The position numbers and the translations under genes were made by a program. Shown here one piece after another: positions 17,808 through 27,291 of a DNA stretch of 64,000 nucleotides (positions are counted from its first letter, which is position 1; every line of letters starts with the position of its first letter). The notes under the pieces are model-generated. The model saw only the letters and a program-made list of their open reading frames with translations, searched no databases and was not told the origin of the DNA. The stretch comes from Ignavibacteria bacterium. Its GTDB lineage: Bacteria > Bacteroidota > Ignavibacteria > OLB7. Location: assembly GCA_020635205.1 (NCBI GenBank), contig JACKAE010000004.1, positions 595,792-659,791 of the forward strand, read 5' to 3'.

Positions 17808-19808
17808 CTACGGCTTGTATGGCTTATCGTGTGTACGCTGGTTTCTACGCTTCATAGCCAAATCAGTCCGCGGCTCGTAGAGTGCATCATCGTACCACTT
17901 GACTTTTGTCTGAGCTGTAGTATCCTGTGCTGAGGTAGTTGTGGAAGTGATGTTCCCATTTGATGGTTGATCTAACGGAATCAACCCAGTATCTGCAGTA
18001 GTATCATTCTTGCGAGATGCCATTGCTTTTTCAACGATTGGGCGCATTGCTTTCGCTTGTTCGCTTCCGGGATAACGTTCAATCAACAGACGGTAGTAGA
18101 GAAGAGCACTGTCGAGATTGTTCAGGTACTTCTCAAAGACCAAGCCACTTGCGTACAGAGCCATTGCCGCATATTGCGATCCAGCATGGTTTCTGTGAAC
18201 TCCAGCAAACATTTCGAGCGCTCCACGATAATCACTCCCACTGTTTACCATCCTCAACCCACTTACGTAGTCACGCTTCGCCGGATCGGGAACCCAATCG
18301 GAGCTATATCCAAGTCGCTTCCGTGCCTCATGGGCATAATCGTTGTCACCGTAGTTTCTTGCCAATAGGTTCAGCAGCGAGTCAGCCTCGACACCATTCC
18401 CTCTACGCCGAACAAATTCAGAAAGGGCATAGAGTGCCCGCGCCCCCTCCTCACTCCCTTCCGGAGCCCACCGGAATGCTTGACTGTAGTGGTAGTATGT
18501 TGAGTCCGAGATGCTGTAGTTGTTAAAGAACCGTGCGATGTTATAGTGAGAGCGAGTGGCTATTAGGCCAAGAGAGTCAGGAAAAGGGATAAGCTGGATT
18601 CGTGTTGCGTCAGTTGCGCGCGCTTTCTCCTCTCGATAATAGTTAATCCAAATTGAGTATTGCCTGGCTCTTTTGGAGTAGGGAGATTTTGCCGAGGCCA
18701 CTTTAGAGAAGTTTATGCCAGCAATATCGTAGTCTCCAGCTTTAAAGGATCGCACACCGCGCTCATAGATTCCATAGAGAGCATAGTCCCCCGCGTTGAG
18801 TGAATCCAATTCCTTCACCAGTGCCGGATCGAACGATGTCAGCTTATTGCGGTCTGCATTTAAGCTCATTCGCTCAACTTCAATAAGTCCAAGCCAATTA
18901 GCATAGTCTTTTTCTTCAGCAAGTTCATCGAGTTGGGCTGCTGCCTCATCATATCTGCCGGCAGCCCTGAGAGCTACCCCCTTCTGCAATCCCGCCTCGA
19001 AAGCTGTCACAGGGTCGGGATCATACTCTTCAACTTTGTCGAATGCTTCGATTGCCTCCTCGAAACGTCCGGCACGGAAGAGAACAACACCGATCTCGGT
19101 CTGCCAGCGTGCTTGCTCCTCTTCATTATCGCTCAACACTATTGCCCGTTCATATGGCTTGATTGCCTGAGTTGTTTCCCCTTGCGCCATTTGGACATCG
19201 GCATTTAATCGGAATGCCTCGGTGAGAATATCTGCACGCTTGAACCGAAACGCAATGTCTACAGTTTTCGAGAGCATCTCTTCAGCCTCCTCAACTCTCC
19301 CCTGCTCCAGCATATCCATGGCAATCATTAAGTGGGCGTCAGGACTCCACTTACTGTCGGGAAAATTCTCGATTAACTGGCGTGCTTCTTCTTGGGATTG
19401 ATACCACTCCCTCATGTAGAAGTAAGCCTTCGACATGTAGTAGATGGCGTCGTCTACATAATCACTCTTATCCTGATAGCTTAGGAGCATCGATCCCTTC
19501 AGGATAATTGAATCGAGCTTCATTCGATTGGCACGCACTTCCTCAGGATCGAACGTTTTACGGTTCAGGTGATCGCTGTAGAATTCCTCCCCACCTGTGT
19601 CATCGAATGGAATGATATATCGTGGTTTTGGAGCCTCTTGCTGGTCACGGACGTAGTCAACTTCATCTTCAACTTCGGCCATAATCCGTTCAATATTCCA
19701 GAACCGATTGTAGTAGGTGGTGAAGTTACGGTATGGCTGGCACGAGGAGAGAAGAGCCGCTCCCGCCAGAATTGAAAAGACGAATATGCTGTAGTTGGTT
19801 CGATTCAT
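17808..19808 (-). CDS. TPR-repeat lipoprotein
   Basis: The protein has 666 residues with lipobox LLSSC (Cys at about residue 23). Many tetratricopeptide-like helical pairs run through it, for example 'DDAIYYMSKAYFYMREWYQSQEEARQLIENFPDSKWSPDAHLMIAMDMLEQGRVEEAEEML' in the first third (given here as the region 120-180) and 'ALYYRLLIERYPGSEQAKAM' near the C-terminus. The pattern resembles BamD-like and gliding-motility-associated TPR lipoproteins of Bacteroidota. It is probably anchored in the outer membrane facing the periplasm as an assembly scaffold, which is inference. It is convergent with the Dabb gene, with only 17 bases between. Confidence 0.8.
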   Translation of the reverse strand: MNRTNYSIFVFSILAGAALLSSCQPYRNFTTYYNRFWNIERIMAEVEDEVDYVRDQQEAPKPRYIIPFDDTGGEEFYSDHLNRKTFDPEEVRANRMKLDSIILKGSMLLSYQDKSDYVDDAIYYMSKAYFYMREWYQSQEEARQLIENFPDSKWSPDAHLMIAMDMLEQGRVEEAEEMLSKTVDIAFRFKRADILTEAFRLNADVQMAQGETTQAIKPYERAIVLSDNEEEQARWQTEIGVVLFRAGRFEEAIEAFDKVEEYDPDPVTAFEAGLQKGVALRAAGRYDEAAAQLDELAEEKDYANWLGLIEVERMSLNADRNKLTSFDPALVKELDSLNAGDYALYGIYERGVRSFKAGDYDIAGINFSKVASAKSPYSKRARQYSIWINYYREEKARATDATRIQLIPFPDSLGLIATRSHYNIARFFNNYSISDSTYYHYSQAFRWAPEGSEEGARALYALSEFVRRRGNGVEADSLLNLLARNYGDNDYAHEARKRLGYSSDWVPDPAKRDYVSGLRMVNSGSDYRGALEMFAGVHRNHAGSQYAAMALYASGLVFEKYLNNLDSALLYYRLLIERYPGSEQAKAMRPIVEKAMASRKNDTTADTGLIPLDQPSNGNITSTTTSAQDTTAQTKVKWYDDALYEPRTDLAMKRRNQRTHDKPYKP

Positions 19809-19954
19809 ACCTGAAATCTATACTGATGGGGAGTCTCTGTCAAGCCATTTTCTGTTCCCCTAAATTTCCGTTGTCTGTTATGGCCGACACAAATGACGAG
19901 CACATCCTCCCGACGTGACAATGAGGGGTGGAGTGCACTGCTAAAACTGTTTAG

Positions 19955-21847
19955 TCAGACTGAACTGACAAGGCTCTGCAATTTGTGCAATTCGTTGTTG
20001 AGTTCTTGAATTCGCTTTAACACCTGCTCCAAATCTTCCTCTGACAACTCTGGATCCAACAGCTTTTTCTGTTGGTCGGCATACTCTGCCTCGAGTGCCT
20101 CTTGGTGCATTCTGGCAATGCAGTCGCGAGCAATTTTGAATGGATCGGGATCACGCAACTCTGGCTCAGCCGAGTGCCACCAATCTGATAACGTTTCGCG
20201 CTCAACAGCAAACGACGTGATAAAGTTTCGGAGCGGATCATCCAGCTCTTCCAACGCAATATCGTCTAACGCAAAGGAACTTTGGTTGACGTAGTAGGCT
20301 AAAATCAGGTCCACATAGCGCCGGAGCAGAGGATGGCGGAAATTGTCCGGCTCAATGTGAGCAAAAATCGCCTCCAGAAGCTGTCGATCTCCTGAACTGA
20401 GCACCTGCACCAAGCGAAGCTCCGCCGAAGGGAATTCCATCTCCGCAACTCCACCCTTCGAGAACTTGACAATCTCAGTTGTTGGCGTCTCAGCCTCAAC
20501 TTTCGCACCCTCAGGCGACCTCGGTGTCGCCCTCTGGCTCATCCTACTTGCCTCACCGGTTGCCCTCTCAAGTTCACGGAACATCAACCCTTCGCTGATG
20601 TGGTAGTCGGTCGCGATCTTGTTCACGAACAATTCGCGCCGGAGCTTATCAGGTATCAGGGCAATCGAAGCAACTAATGAGCGGATGGCGTCGGCTTGCC
20701 TGTCTGGTGAGTCAAAATCTCCTCTGTTCTTCTTGATGCGAGCCAAGAAATCGAGAAAAGGACGTGCATCTTTGATTCGATTCCGAAACTCATCTGCTCC
20801 GTAAGTTCTGATGAACGTGTCGGGATCTTCGCCATCGGGAAGTCTTGCTACCGAAACATCGATGCCGCCAGCTATCAGAACGTCGATTCCTCGCTCGGTT
20901 GCCCTCTCCCCAGCTTCATCGCTGTCGAAGATCAAGACAGCATGGTTCGTGTAGCGGGAGATCAAACTTGCATGTTCGCGAGCGATAGCTGTACCGCAAG
21001 TTGCAACTGCTGTGGTGATTCCCTCCTGGTGTAGAGAAATCACGTCGGCATATCCCTCCACAAAAAGAGCATAGTCTTCCTTGCGTATGCTCTCTTTTGC
21101 CTGAAAGAGTCCGTAGAGAACTCGACTCTTGTTGTAGATTGGCGATTCAGGAGAGTTGATATACTTCGGCTGATCTGGATCGTCGTTCATCCGACGTGCT
21201 CCAAAGCCAACCAATCGCCCGGTAGCTTCAAAGATTGGGAAGAGTGCCCGTCCCCTGAAACGATCGTAGTAGCCGGCCTTTCCCGACCGCTTGATAATGA
21301 GTCCGGCCTTTTCCAGCTCTTCCGGTTCGTAGCCCGACCCACTCAATTCTCCGAGCAACCAGTCCCAACTGTCGGGAGCATATCCCAGCCCAAACCTGTT
21401 AATTGTCTCGTCGCTAAACCCCCTCCCCCGAAAGTAGGCGAGAGCATTCTCCCCCTCGTCAGAGCGGAGCACTTGATGAAAACGGCGGGCAGCATCTTTG
21501 GTGGCGGCAACAAGTCGTTCGCGTTCCCCTTGCTCCTTACTCTGCACCTTCTCCTCAGGAACCTCAATGCCGAGTTGTCCTGCCAGGTTCCGAACAGTCT
21601 CCGGGAAAGTCCAACCATTCCGCTTCATTAGGAATGTGAAGACGTTCCCCCCTTCTCCGCAAGAAAAGCATTTGAAGATTCCCTTCACCGGCTCCACGTG
21701 CATCGAGGGACGCTTATCGTCGTGGAAAGGACAGAGACCAGTCCAGTTTTTCCCAGTCTTCCGCAAGCGGACATAGTCGCTAATCACGTCGACGATATTC
21801 GCCTCGGACTTGACGCGGTCAATTATTTCATCTGTGATCTGGGACAT
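19955..21847 (-). CDS. dnaG: DNA primase
   Basis: The 630-residue protein has the N-terminal CHC2 zinc finger (CPFHDDKRPSMHV then FKCFSCGEGG), the catalytic core with GFGARRM, and the TOPRIM motifs FVEGYADVISLHQ (Glu) and LIFDSDEAGERA (Asp-x-Asp). A C-terminal helical region for the replicative helicase follows. It synthesises RNA primers at the replication fork. The usual rpsU or rpoD neighbour is not here; the upstream gene is dcd, 90 bases away. Confidence 0.97.
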   Translation of the reverse strand: MSQITDEIIDRVKSEANIVDVISDYVRLRKTGKNWTGLCPFHDDKRPSMHVEPVKGIFKCFSCGEGGNVFTFLMKRNGWTFPETVRNLAGQLGIEVPEEKVQSKEQGERERLVAATKDAARRFHQVLRSDEGENALAYFRGRGFSDETINRFGLGYAPDSWDWLLGELSGSGYEPEELEKAGLIIKRSGKAGYYDRFRGRALFPIFEATGRLVGFGARRMNDDPDQPKYINSPESPIYNKSRVLYGLFQAKESIRKEDYALFVEGYADVISLHQEGITTAVATCGTAIAREHASLISRYTNHAVLIFDSDEAGERATERGIDVLIAGGIDVSVARLPDGEDPDTFIRTYGADEFRNRIKDARPFLDFLARIKKNRGDFDSPDRQADAIRSLVASIALIPDKLRRELFVNKIATDYHISEGLMFRELERATGEASRMSQRATPRSPEGAKVEAETPTTEIVKFSKGGVAEMEFPSAELRLVQVLSSGDRQLLEAIFAHIEPDNFRHPLLRRYVDLILAYYVNQSSFALDDIALEELDDPLRNFITSFAVERETLSDWWHSAEPELRDPDPFKIARDCIARMHQEALEAEYADQQKKLLDPELSEEDLEQVLKRIQELNNELHKLQSLVSSV

Positions 21848-21849
21848 TC

Positions 21850-21900
21850 ACATTTCTTTGTGCTTCTTTGTGTTCTCGGTGACTTTGCGTTGAGATTTAC
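21850..21900 (-). repeat. Degenerate intergenic repeat (dnaG-dcd gap)
   Basis: The gap between dcd and dnaG contains a low-complexity stretch with the core GGTGACTTTGCGTTGAG, which resembles the minus-strand reading of 45360-45390 between thiS and thiG (GGCGACTTTGCGTGAC). The two may be copies of one dispersed repeat. Confidence 0.4.
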
Positions 21901-21937
21901 GGCAAAGAGACCAAGAACAGAAAGGTTGACCAAGCTC

Positions 21938-22516
21938 TTAAGCTTGATTTGTCTCTTTCTCGATCTCCACAAACAGCTTGTCCTCGAAGTTCTTCCACAT
22001 CATCGACTCCTTCGGCTTGTCGGAACGTTCGGTATACTTCGCACTCTCCTTCCGGTTGTAGGGAATCTCAACATCACCATCGGTGGTGAAGTAGATAAGC
22101 TGGCCAATCGGCATACCTGCATAGACGCGAATCGGTTGCTTCACGGAAATCTCAAGCGTCCAGTAATTGCAAAACCCAACATCTCCTTTGCCAGCCGTGG
22201 CGTGGATGTCGATACCGAGACGCCCAATCGAGCTTTTCCCTTCGAGAAAGGGGACGTGCTTGTGCGACTCGGTATATTCAACCGTAACGCCCAGATAGAA
22301 ACGCTCAGGAGTGAGAACAAAACCTTCTTGAGGGATCTCGAACGTAGTGATCGTGTTCTGCTTTCGAGCGTCAAGTATCTCAGCATCGTAGGTTGCAAGC
22401 CACCGTCCGAGGTGAACATCATAACTGTTTGTCCCAAGAGCAGAACGGCGGTATGGCTCGATGACAATTTCGCCACTCTCAATAGCGGCCAGAATTTCTT
22501 TGTCGGTTAGAATCAC
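21938..22516 (-). CDS. dcd: dCTP deaminase
   Basis: The 192-residue protein shows the dCTP deaminase/dUTPase trimeric fold: 'RRSALGTNSYDVHLG' near residue 24, the substrate loop 'LEGKSSIGRLGIDIHATAGKGDVGF' around residues 109-135, and 'WTLEISVKQPIRVYAGMPIGQLIYF'. Dcd converts dCTP to dUTP in the pathway to dTTP. The Glu in the HATAGKGD...TLE region needed for deamination appears present. It is upstream of dnaG in the same direction. Confidence 0.95.
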   Translation of the reverse strand: MILTDKEILAAIESGEIVIEPYRRSALGTNSYDVHLGRWLATYDAEILDARKQNTITTFEIPQEGFVLTPERFYLGVTVEYTESHKHVPFLEGKSSIGRLGIDIHATAGKGDVGFCNYWTLEISVKQPIRVYAGMPIGQLIYFTTDGDVEIPYNRKESAKYTERSDKPKESMMWKNFEDKLFVEIEKETNQA

Positions 22517-22601
22517 GGATGTGTCTGTTTCGTTGTTGTGCGTTCAAATGAATTTGCCAGAAAGATAACGAGGTTCGGGGAAGTTCAAGGGCTGAAAAGA
22601 G

Positions 22602-22634
22602 AACGGGTGATCAGTTTGATGCCGATCACCCGTT
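22602..22634 (-). terminator. Hairpin terminator downstream of the M48 protease gene
   Basis: An 11-bp perfect stem (AACGGGTGATC / GATCACCCGTT) with an 11-nt loop lies 20-52 bases past the minus-strand stop codon. The following T stretch is weak (TCTCTTTT). Confidence 0.65.
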
Positions 22635-22653
22635 CGAGCATGATTCACACTAC

Positions 22654-24114
22654 TCAATCAACTTGCTTCAGGTATGTGCCTTGTGGTACTTGCTGGCTAA
22701 CATCCTTTTGATTCAGAATTGCCAGTGACAGGATATCCATTCCCGCACCAGAATTAGGCGTTACAAGTGAGCTGAAGGTAGTTGTCTGCGAGGCTTGAAA
22801 GATATCGAGTTGATATGGCTGCACCGCAAGAATCGAAGCATTTGTCAACGTCTCAAAACTTCTCTCAGTTGCCTCGAATGTGTTGGCATAGGTGTTGAAG
22901 CGACCAATATCGGTATAACCGTGGAAGATGTAGACGTTTGGACTCTTCTCAATAAAGTAGCTGAGAACCGACAACGTCCCCCCATCATCTGAAGTCACCG
23001 TTGTCCGAAGCCGAATGGCCGGGAAGCCACCAACAGTTACTGTCATTCTCTCAAGCGTTTGGATTCCTTGCTGATTGCGGAATGCGTCGGCTGCCGCTGT
23101 AGCACTCGACTCGGAAGCAGTGGTAAAGACTATTACGGCATCTTCCTGCGGTGAAACCATTTGGACCTGGGTAGCAAAGTTGCCTACTTGCCATCCGCTC
23201 GGGACTGAGAACTGGAACTGTAAGTCTGGATGATAGAATGTGCTGTTCTGCACAAATCCATGACGTGGATTCTGGCCAAACACCATGTTGTTGATTCGAG
23301 GGAGGTAGACCTCTGGGTTTACTCCAGTAAGTCCGCCACCTACCGCAGCCTTCCACTCTGCCGCCTTCTGGGTAATGTTCTCTTCACGGTCAGCCGGATC
23401 AGGGTGCGTGCTTGTCCAGGTTGGAATTGCAGTTCCTGATTGCTCCTGCAACCGCTGCAACGTCACGAAAAACTCAGCCCCCTCGGCTGCCTCATACCCT
23501 GCAAGCGTTGCATACTTTACGCCGAGCGTGTCCGATTGCGACTCGTTGTCGCGACTGTACGAGAGGAAAAGAAGCTGGAGGCCCGTCTGTGCAGCACCGA
23601 GGAATGGACGAACATCTTCGAAGAGAGCACCACCGATTGCGAGGCCGACGTTTGCGAGAATTGAACTGGTATACTGTTTGGCTGAGTGATTTGCGGCAAC
23701 GTGCCCAACTTCGTGCCCCAACACCATCGCAAGCTGCGCATCGTTTTGCAGGTAGGCGAGCAACCCACGCGTAACGTAAATGTATCCTCCGGGGAGTGCA
23801 AAGGCATTGATTACCTCCGTATCGAGAACTCGGAATGTGTAGGTAAAGCGTGTGTCGTTGCTCTGCGCCTGCACCTCCTTACCAATCCGTTCTACCCAGC
23901 TTTGAATTGCGTCATCATTGTATTCCCCAAACTCGGCGACAATCTGCGCATCGGCTTCAGCACCAAGTTGGCGTTGTTCTTCTGTTGAGAGGAGAAGGAA
24001 TTCATTTTCTCCAGTGGCGGGGTTTGTTTCGCAGCCAGAAATGCCAACAATAAATGGTGCGAGAATGAAGAGGAGAAGGAGTGATTGCAGACGATTGACT
24101 TGTATCGGTATCAT
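22654..24114 (-). CDS. M48-family metalloprotease lipoprotein (BepA/LoiP-like)
   Basis: The protein has 486 residues. The lipobox GISGC places the lipidated Cys at residue 28. The zincin motif is HEVGH (residues 134-138), with a third ligand Glu in the downstream NESQSDTLG segment. The N-terminal 'NPATGENEFLLLSTEEQRQLG' is typical of periplasmic M48 peptidases such as BepA and LoiP, which handle misassembled outer-membrane proteins. The C-terminal 200 residues form a separate domain with 'FQFSVPSGWQVGN', lacking TPRs. A terminator follows the gene. Confidence 0.9.
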   Translation of the reverse strand: MIPIQVNRLQSLLLLFILAPFIVGISGCETNPATGENEFLLLSTEEQRQLGAEADAQIVAEFGEYNDDAIQSWVERIGKEVQAQSNDTRFTYTFRVLDTEVINAFALPGGYIYVTRGLLAYLQNDAQLAMVLGHEVGHVAANHSAKQYTSSILANVGLAIGGALFEDVRPFLGAAQTGLQLLFLSYSRDNESQSDTLGVKYATLAGYEAAEGAEFFVTLQRLQEQSGTAIPTWTSTHPDPADREENITQKAAEWKAAVGGGLTGVNPEVYLPRINNMVFGQNPRHGFVQNSTFYHPDLQFQFSVPSGWQVGNFATQVQMVSPQEDAVIVFTTASESSATAAADAFRNQQGIQTLERMTVTVGGFPAIRLRTTVTSDDGGTLSVLSYFIEKSPNVYIFHGYTDIGRFNTYANTFEATERSFETLTNASILAVQPYQLDIFQASQTTTFSSLVTPNSGAGMDILSLAILNQKDVSQQVPQGTYLKQVD

Positions 24115-24206
24115 GGCTCTTCAATTTTTGATTCAACTAACTTTTGACTTCCCTATATTTCACCAACGCAATAACGTTTTTCTAATCAATAATGGTTCCA
24201 GTGGAC

Positions 24207-24998
24207 ATGAGTGATCACAAATGGCTTATCCGAAACACCGCATCAAAAAAGGGACGGAACATCTCTGTCACTCCAGAGAACAGCGACTTCAAATATATCT
24301 CAGCCGGACGAATCATCCTCGATGAATCGGTTTCATCGATTACAGCAACCAACGAAGGGGCAGAAACGGTACTCCTCGTCCTGAAAGGAACAGGAAATAT
24401 ACGAGTTGGGGATCAGAATTACAGTCTACAAAAGTTTGATGGGGTCTACATCCCTCGCGATGTAGAATTCTCTGTTTCTACTGAGAGTGAACTTGACATC
24501 TTTGAGGGGAACGCACCAACCGACGTAGATGCCCCACCCGCCCACGTCAGATTCGACGACATTAAAGATCAAGAGGGAATGTACTTGAAGGTAGGAACCG
24601 AGCCTGCATATCGTGACATCTACAAGGTCATTGCCGAAAATGTGGAGGGGGGGAAACTCCTGACCGGCGTCACTCTCTCAAAACCAGGAAACTGGACAAG
24701 TTGGCCACCACACGAACATGCCGCTACCCAAGAAGAACTCTATCTCTTCTTCGACATCCCCTCTCCCGGCTTTGCCACTCAGTTCATCTACACCCAACTG
24801 GAAAACCCAGAGTTTGTGCAACCAGTCTACGCCGACGATGCTGTGGTTATCGTGAAGGGCTACCATCCAAACATTGCTGCCCCCGGTTTCCCCTGTAACT
24901 TTGCCTGGCTCCTCTGTTCTCTCGAGGATAAAACGTGGAGAAAAGTTGGGGGCGTAAACGTGCAACCGGAGTTTATGATGGAGACTGGGTTAAAGTAA
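24207..24998 (+). CDS. iolB: 5-deoxy-glucuronate isomerase (IolB-like) protein
   Basis: This bicupin protein of about 263 residues has the IolB signature 'TSWPPHEHAATQEELYLFF' (metal-binding His residues plus Glu) and a late 'VKGYHPNIAAPGFPCNFAWLLC' segment with a further His. IolB isomerises 5-deoxy-glucuronate to 2-deoxy-5-keto-gluconate in inositol catabolism. No other iol gene is nearby, so the role here may be a variant reaction. A start at 24192 is possible; I prefer 24207 because the protein then begins close to the family start, but neither has a strong ribosome binding site. Confidence 0.8.
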   Translation: MSDHKWLIRNTASKKGRNISVTPENSDFKYISAGRIILDESVSSITATNEGAETVLLVLKGTGNIRVGDQNYSLQKFDGVYIPRDVEFSVSTESELDIFEGNAPTDVDAPPAHVRFDDIKDQEGMYLKVGTEPAYRDIYKVIAENVEGGKLLTGVTLSKPGNWTSWPPHEHAATQEELYLFFDIPSPGFATQFIYTQLENPEFVQPVYADDAVVIVKGYHPNIAAPGFPCNFAWLLCSLEDKTWRKVGGVNVQPEFMMETGLK

Positions 24999-25051
24999 CG
25001 AGTGAGGTGAATTGGCTGAACGGCTTTTAAGTACAAAAGCAAACGAAGGAT

Positions 25052-25084
25052 AAGGGACAACCGAGTTTCTCTCAGTTGTCCCTT
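25052..25084. terminator. Bidirectional hairpin terminator
   Basis: A 10-bp stem (AAGGGACAAC / GTTGTCCCTT), extended inside by GAG/CTC, lies between the convergent iolB-like and formyltransferase-fusion genes. Confidence 0.7.
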
Positions 25085-25092
25085 CTTCACAC

Positions 25093-26787
25093 TCATCGCA
25101 AAAGATCGGCAATTGTTTTTAGCTTGTAGCGGATCAATCCAGGATTAGTTAAAATCAACACTTCACGACAACCATCAATTAAGGTCTCCCCTTCCCCAGC
25201 GCAGAGGGTGTGAATCTTGTCAGGAAATTCGGAGTTCACGTAGGGGTTAACGATCTGCACAACCTCTTCTCGATAGGTTGTGGTAGTGAGTTCAATCACT
25301 CGGTTGATCTGTATCCTCCCCTCAATCTTCTCAGAGTAGTCCATCGCCGGACGGTACAATTCCCCTTCGTAGAGAAATGGCGTTCCAGCAGGCCGGACTG
25401 ATCGGATGTCGGTCTTCACTGGGTTTTGTGGGTGGGGATGCCATTCTCCAGCGATATCCTTAGCAAAGAAGAGCTTCAGGTTATAGTGGGGTCCATCCTT
25501 CTTATCGACAGTATATACCCAGAAGTACCCGTTGTAGTTGATGATCGTACTGTCAACCCCAGCAAAGTTTGGGATGAGGACTGAGACTTTCTCCCACGAT
25601 TCAGGGAAAGCTGTCGCTCGGTAGAGGGCAACTTCACCCGCCTCCCACGTTTCAGGAATCATATAGGTCTCCCCATCCCACTCAAAGAGAAATGGGTAGG
25701 AGAGGTGATGTGTTGCACTTATCACCTCCCTTTCAGCTGTGAAGCCTCCATCAAGATATTCGGCACGCAGAATACTCCCCTTCCCCCTTCGATAAAAGAA
25801 CTCTTCGTAGAGTAGAGTTCTCTTCCCCTGAGATCCGCCCGATGATTTCAACCAGAATGGATCAGCTACAAACCTCTCCTTCCCCTGAAGTGGAAACCAC
25901 TTGACTGGCTCAGGCTTTTCCGACTTCAGAAACTCTTCAATTGGAGCTTCCACAACGCCGATATTCCACAAGTCGACGTAGAGAAGCCCTCTGTAGATAC
26001 TTCGCACTGTAGAAAAGAGAGCGAGAAAGAGATAGCGAAGGAACTGACTGTTTGTGGGAGCGTGATAGATTGGCGCGGATGTCTCGGAGGGTGCTCTCTG
26101 AGTAGAGGGGGAATATCCATCTAACAGATTTCGACAAACGAGAGCTGGCCAACGAGAACTCTCTAAGAAGAGTTGATCCCGATTCTTCAGGTATCTCCCC
26201 TTCGTTTTTAAATATCCCTTGCGAAGCACAATTCCTGCATCAAGCCGATCAGTTAACCGCTGTAGTATCGCACCGGTCACTCGATCTCGGTGATAGATCT
26301 CCCAGAAGCATGGGGGGCCTCCCCTGTAGGTTTGCTCGTCGTCGTGGTGAAAAGACCAAACCCCGTGCCGAGCGGCATTTAAAATATCTCCCCGAATTAT
26401 TCCGAATCCAAAGCGAAGAATAAAATCGAGATTGTATTCTTCAATCTGTTGAACATCCTCATCTGAAAAGAGTTCGGTGAACTTCCCCTTTCGATATGGT
26501 TCTACCTTTACTGAAGGAACTTTTGCGAAGAGATGTTGGAGAGTAGTAGGTTTTTCGGCAACTGACCGCCGTTTTAGGAACCAACTGTACCCAAGCCAGA
26601 GATAGTTTCGGAAGGGGACTGTTTTCAGGAGACGCCACCCACCCTCTTCTTTATTCTTGGCTTCTCTTCCATCAACGATCAGCAGGGCACACTCCACTCC
26701 ATCGAGTGCAAGCAGCATTTCAATTGCGTTGGCCTGCCATTTCGGGAAGGTGAGTCCACTACACATCACTCCAAATCGAACTTGCAT
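25093..26787 (-). CDS. Formyltransferase-like/glycan beta-propeller fusion protein
   Basis: The protein has about 564 residues. The start at 26787 (MQVRFGVMCSG) has AAGAAGCG upstream; a GTG six codons earlier is less likely. Residues 1-200 resemble a formyltransferase domain with GVWSFHHDDEQTYRGGPPCFW, TGAILQRL and LDAGIVL, matching the folate-dependent 'H..LP..RG..P' region. The second half resembles the five-bladed propeller of glucosamine inositolphosphorylceramide transferase or GH43-like proteins: RFVADPFWL, LLYEEFFYRRGKG, SYPFLFEWDGETYMIPET, VDSTIINYNGYFWVYT, SVRPAGTPFLYEGELYRPA. It probably modifies or transfers a sugar on a surface glycan. The exact reaction is unknown. Confidence 0.7.
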   Translation of the reverse strand: MQVRFGVMCSGLTFPKWQANAIEMLLALDGVECALLIVDGREAKNKEEGGWRLLKTVPFRNYLWLGYSWFLKRRSVAEKPTTLQHLFAKVPSVKVEPYRKGKFTELFSDEDVQQIEEYNLDFILRFGFGIIRGDILNAARHGVWSFHHDDEQTYRGGPPCFWEIYHRDRVTGAILQRLTDRLDAGIVLRKGYLKTKGRYLKNRDQLFLESSRWPALVCRNLLDGYSPSTQRAPSETSAPIYHAPTNSQFLRYLFLALFSTVRSIYRGLLYVDLWNIGVVEAPIEEFLKSEKPEPVKWFPLQGKERFVADPFWLKSSGGSQGKRTLLYEEFFYRRGKGSILRAEYLDGGFTAEREVISATHHLSYPFLFEWDGETYMIPETWEAGEVALYRATAFPESWEKVSVLIPNFAGVDSTIINYNGYFWVYTVDKKDGPHYNLKLFFAKDIAGEWHPHPQNPVKTDIRSVRPAGTPFLYEGELYRPAMDYSEKIEGRIQINRVIELTTTTYREEVVQIVNPYVNSEFPDKIHTLCAGEGETLIDGCREVLILTNPGLIRYKLKTIADLLR

Positions 26788-26820
26788 CGCTTCTTGTTCT
26801 CGCACGTGAAGAATTCCCCT

Positions 26821-27069
26821 TTAGCTTCTCTCCCGGCCAATTCCTCTCCGCATTCTCCCCCCAAGTTCACGCAACGCATCTTGCACTGACATCCCAGAAT
26901 CGGTCAACTCACGAACGGTCTTAGCCTTCACCAAAGTATTGAATCGTTCGGAGATAGCAGGGTTCGTAAGGAGCGTCTCGGCTTCAGTAGTAGCCATTGT
27001 TGAGATCATCTGGTCAAGCTCTGCAAGCGAGTAGGTAGAGGCCAGTTCTCGGATGTCGTGCAGGTTCAT
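26821..27069 (-). CDS. Small protein of unknown function
   Basis: I chose the ATG at 27069, giving 82 residues (MNLHDIRELASTYSLAELDQ). A longer frame to 27306 would overlap the divergent gene and adds a cysteine- and glycine-rich stretch unlike a coding region. The protein is all helical in appearance, charged, with an arginine-rich end (RMRRGIGRERS). I do not recognise a family. It lies 33 bases upstream of the formyltransferase fusion gene and is probably in its operon. Confidence 0.5.
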   Translation of the reverse strand: MNLHDIRELASTYSLAELDQMISTMATTEAETLLTNPAISERFNTLVKAKTVRELTDSGMSVQDALRELGGRMRRGIGRERS

Positions 27070-27291
27070 AAATACTGGGCAGCTATTTTGAATCGGGAAA
27101 AAACAAGCTACAAAATCTATGTAATCGGGGGAAGGTGGCGATTTTCTCCCTATATTCCCAACATATCCAATTGCCCCACACGTCCAACCTCCATTAAACG
27201 TCACCCCGTTCACTGTGACAAACCCCCGCTTGTTCGAAATCAACAATAATTCATCGATAGTCTGCATCACATCAACCAGAACGCATTGGCA

